A DNA stretch of 64,000 bases from Methyloligella sp. (GTDB lineage: Bacteria; Pseudomonadota; Alphaproteobacteria; Rhizobiales; HXMU1428-3), in assembly GCA_021604645.1 (NCBI GenBank), contig BQJJ01000006.1, positions 124,001 to 188,000 on the forward strand, given 5' to 3'. The notes below the pieces were generated by a model, which saw only the letters and a program-made list of their open reading frames with translations, searched no databases and was not told where the DNA came from. Below are positions 62,663 to 64,000 of the stretch, in pieces (the first letter of the stretch is position 1; each line of letters opens with the position of its first letter). A program made the position numbers and the translations under genes.

Positions 62663-63070
62663 ATGTCTGAAACGAAAATCCCGTTCTCTCTTCGGCTTTC
62701 AATTGAAGAGCATAAGACTTTAAAAGAGGCGGCTGGCCAGCAGTCTATGGCTCAATATGCTCGTGTCCGATTATTTGGCGAGGGCGTTAAATTGAGAAAA
62801 AAACGTGGCCTCAAACCCATCGAAGATCGTGAGGCATTAGGTCGTGTTCTTGGCAGGTTGGGTGCTTCTAATATCAGTCAAAATTTAGCAATCCTCGCTG
62901 AAGCAGCAGAGGCAGGCTGTTTGCATATTGACGCCAAAACTCTAATGGAAATCTCACAAGCTTGCTCAGAAATCAAAGCCATGCGCAGCGATCTTATGCA
63001 AGCACTCGGCTTGAAGCTTAAGAAGCCTTCTGTAGTCCTGTCCCATAGCTTTCTGGAAGCCGCTGAATAA
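62663..63070 (+). CDS. MobC-like plasmid mobilization relaxosome protein
   Basis: 135 aa from ATG 62663, preceded by AAAGGAAA; a TTG at 62630 is less likely. SLRLSIEEHKTLKEAAGQQS at the start is a ribbon-helix-helix-like DNA-binding motif, and GRLGASNISQNLAILAEAAE is the MobC core. Such proteins bind oriT and help the relaxase open the strands. The stop codon is immediately followed by the relaxase ATG. Confidence 0.85.
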   Translation: MSETKIPFSLRLSIEEHKTLKEAAGQQSMAQYARVRLFGEGVKLRKKRGLKPIEDREALGRVLGRLGASNISQNLAILAEAAEAGCLHIDAKTLMEISQACSEIKAMRSDLMQALGLKLKKPSVVLSHSFLEAAE

Positions 63071-64000
63071 ATGATATTAAAAGGATCTCAAAGAGGCGGA
63101 GCAAAACAGCTCATCATCCATTTGAACAATGTGGATGATAACGAACATGTTGAGTTGCATGAAGTGCGTGGTTTTATCGGCAATACACTTGAAGACGCCT
63201 TAATGGAGAGCTATGCAATTTCTAAGGGAACGAATTGCACTCAACATATGTTCTCACTGAGCTTAAGCCCTCCCCCAAGTGAAGACGTACCAGTTTCTGT
63301 ATTTGAAGATACGTTAGAACGTATAGAGGCTAGTATGGGGTTGATAGATCAACCTCGCGTGGTTGTCTTTCATGAAAAAGAAGGCCGGCGTCACGCCCAT
63401 TGCGTGTGGTCAAGAATAGACGTTGAGACCATGAATGCAGTTAATCTGTCATTTTTCAAAAGGAAACTAAAACAGATTTCCCGCGAATTATTTATCCAGC
63501 AAAATTGGAAAATGCCAAAAGGCTTGATGAACTCAAAGGAGCGTAACTCTAATCAATTCACCTTGAATGAAATGCATCAATCCAAAAGAACCAAGCGTGA
63601 TCCGAATGAATTAAAATCCATGTTCCAGGAATGTTGGGCAATATCCGATACCCAGCAATCTTTTGAAAACGCATTAAAAGAACAGGGGTTCTTACTCGCA
63701 AGAGGAGATCGACGGAATTATGTAGCTGTAGGCTTCCAAGGGGAAGTCTATTCCTTGTCGCGAATGACTGGGGTTAAAACAAAAGAATTAGAGGAGCGTC
63801 TTTGTGATTCAACCCAATTGCCGGACGTTGAAACGAGACGAGCAGAAATCACGTGCGAATATAAAAACGTTACGGATAAAAACATAAAGGCAGCCTTAAA
63901 GAACAAAGAGGGGCAGCAAAAAATCCTTGAGATCAAACGCAAAGAAATGCTCGCGCGGCATAAACAAGAACGCAGGAAATTAAGAACAGCCCAAAACCAA
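63071..64000 (+). CDS. Relaxase/mobilization nuclease (MobA/VirD2-like), 3' end outside window
   Basis: 310 codons visible, open to the window edge. It begins MILKGSQRGGAKQLIIHL, the start seen in VirD2/MobA-type relaxases. The metal-binding HUH region is GRRHAHCVWSRID with H108 and H110. The nick-forming Tyr is not certain in the visible part (Y51 of ESYAISKGT is a candidate). After about residue 250 the sequence becomes a charged helix. With MobC upstream it shows an integrated mobilizable element or conjugative island extending rightwards. Confidence 0.88.
   Translation, partial: MILKGSQRGGAKQLIIHLNNVDDNEHVELHEVRGFIGNTLEDALMESYAISKGTNCTQHMFSLSLSPPPSEDVPVSVFEDTLERIEASMGLIDQPRVVVFHEKEGRRHAHCVWSRIDVETMNAVNLSFFKRKLKQISRELFIQQNWKMPKGLMNSKERNSNQFTLNEMHQSKRTKRDPNELKSMFQECWAISDTQQSFENALKEQGFLLARGDRRNYVAVGFQGEVYSLSRMTGVKTKELEERLCDSTQLPDVETRRAEITCEYKNVTDKNIKAALKNKEGQQKILEIKRKEMLARHKQERRKLRTAQNQ

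Noticed and set aside
1-64000. tRNA or rRNA genes
   Set aside because: I looked for T-loop (GGTTCRANTCC) and rRNA-like segments and saw none. A tRNAscan or Infernal run would settle this.

Overview
The window looks like chromosomal DNA of a low-GC alphaproteobacterium, most likely of the order Hyphomicrobiales (Rhizobiales). The best evidence is gene order: DUF1244, N-formylglutamate amidohydrolase, DUF1036 and pyruvate kinase stand together (49997-53503), a neighbourhood I know from rhizobia. An MbfA-type iron exporter with a perfect Irr-box match upstream (23936-23952) and a rhizobial-style intergenic palindrome (24963-25014) agree with this. I cannot name the genus.

Layout. 1-4775: an envelope polysaccharide pair (truncated family 2 glycosyltransferase, nucleotide-sugar dehydratase) and a Tat-exported thioredoxin. 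5142-8656: small secreted proteins, XerC, TlyA and YjbQ. 9172-15466: carbon storage, with an acyl-CoA synthetase, phasin, PHA depolymerase and class I PHA synthase. 15677-24963: a CARDB/peptidoglycan-binding protein, an AraC regulator divergent from an esterase, MarR with an ABM-domain protein and cytochrome b561, a large unknown protein, MbfA and a YiiX-like enzyme. 25149-38794: LepA, FlaR-like P-loop protein, L,D-transpeptidase, MepA, an MFS transporter, RimO and a GYF/AsmA protein. 39409-46264: a two-component system followed by a periplasmic alcohol-oxidation cluster (PQQ alcohol dehydrogenase, pentapeptide protein, small secreted proteins, PedF-like cytochrome). 46698-58327: a modular protein of unknown function, HugZ-like, M23-like, the DUF1244-pyk group, a SufR-like regulator, LysM/BON and YbiB. 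58394-62355: a secreted propeller protein, a split aerotaxis transducer and DUF2164. 62450-64000: the left end of a mobilization module (MobC-like protein, truncated relaxase).

The most unusual content is non-coding. Two repeat families fill many gaps. The long repeat (called LR here, about 105-160 nt, about 11 recognisable copies) folds into four consecutive hairpins. Between copies the stems differ in sequence but stay complementary, which is direct covariation evidence for a structured nucleic acid. The short repeat (called SE here, about 30-40 nt) is one hairpin with arms GGTTGC/GCAACC or GGATGC/GCATC(T). It occurs singly, in tandem arrays of two or three, inside LR copies, and once inside the loop of another SE. 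Every copy I found of either family lies in the same (+) orientation whatever the direction of the neighbouring genes. Copies abut start and stop codons, and in two places appear to supply a ribosome binding site or a stop codon. No transposase for them is in the window.
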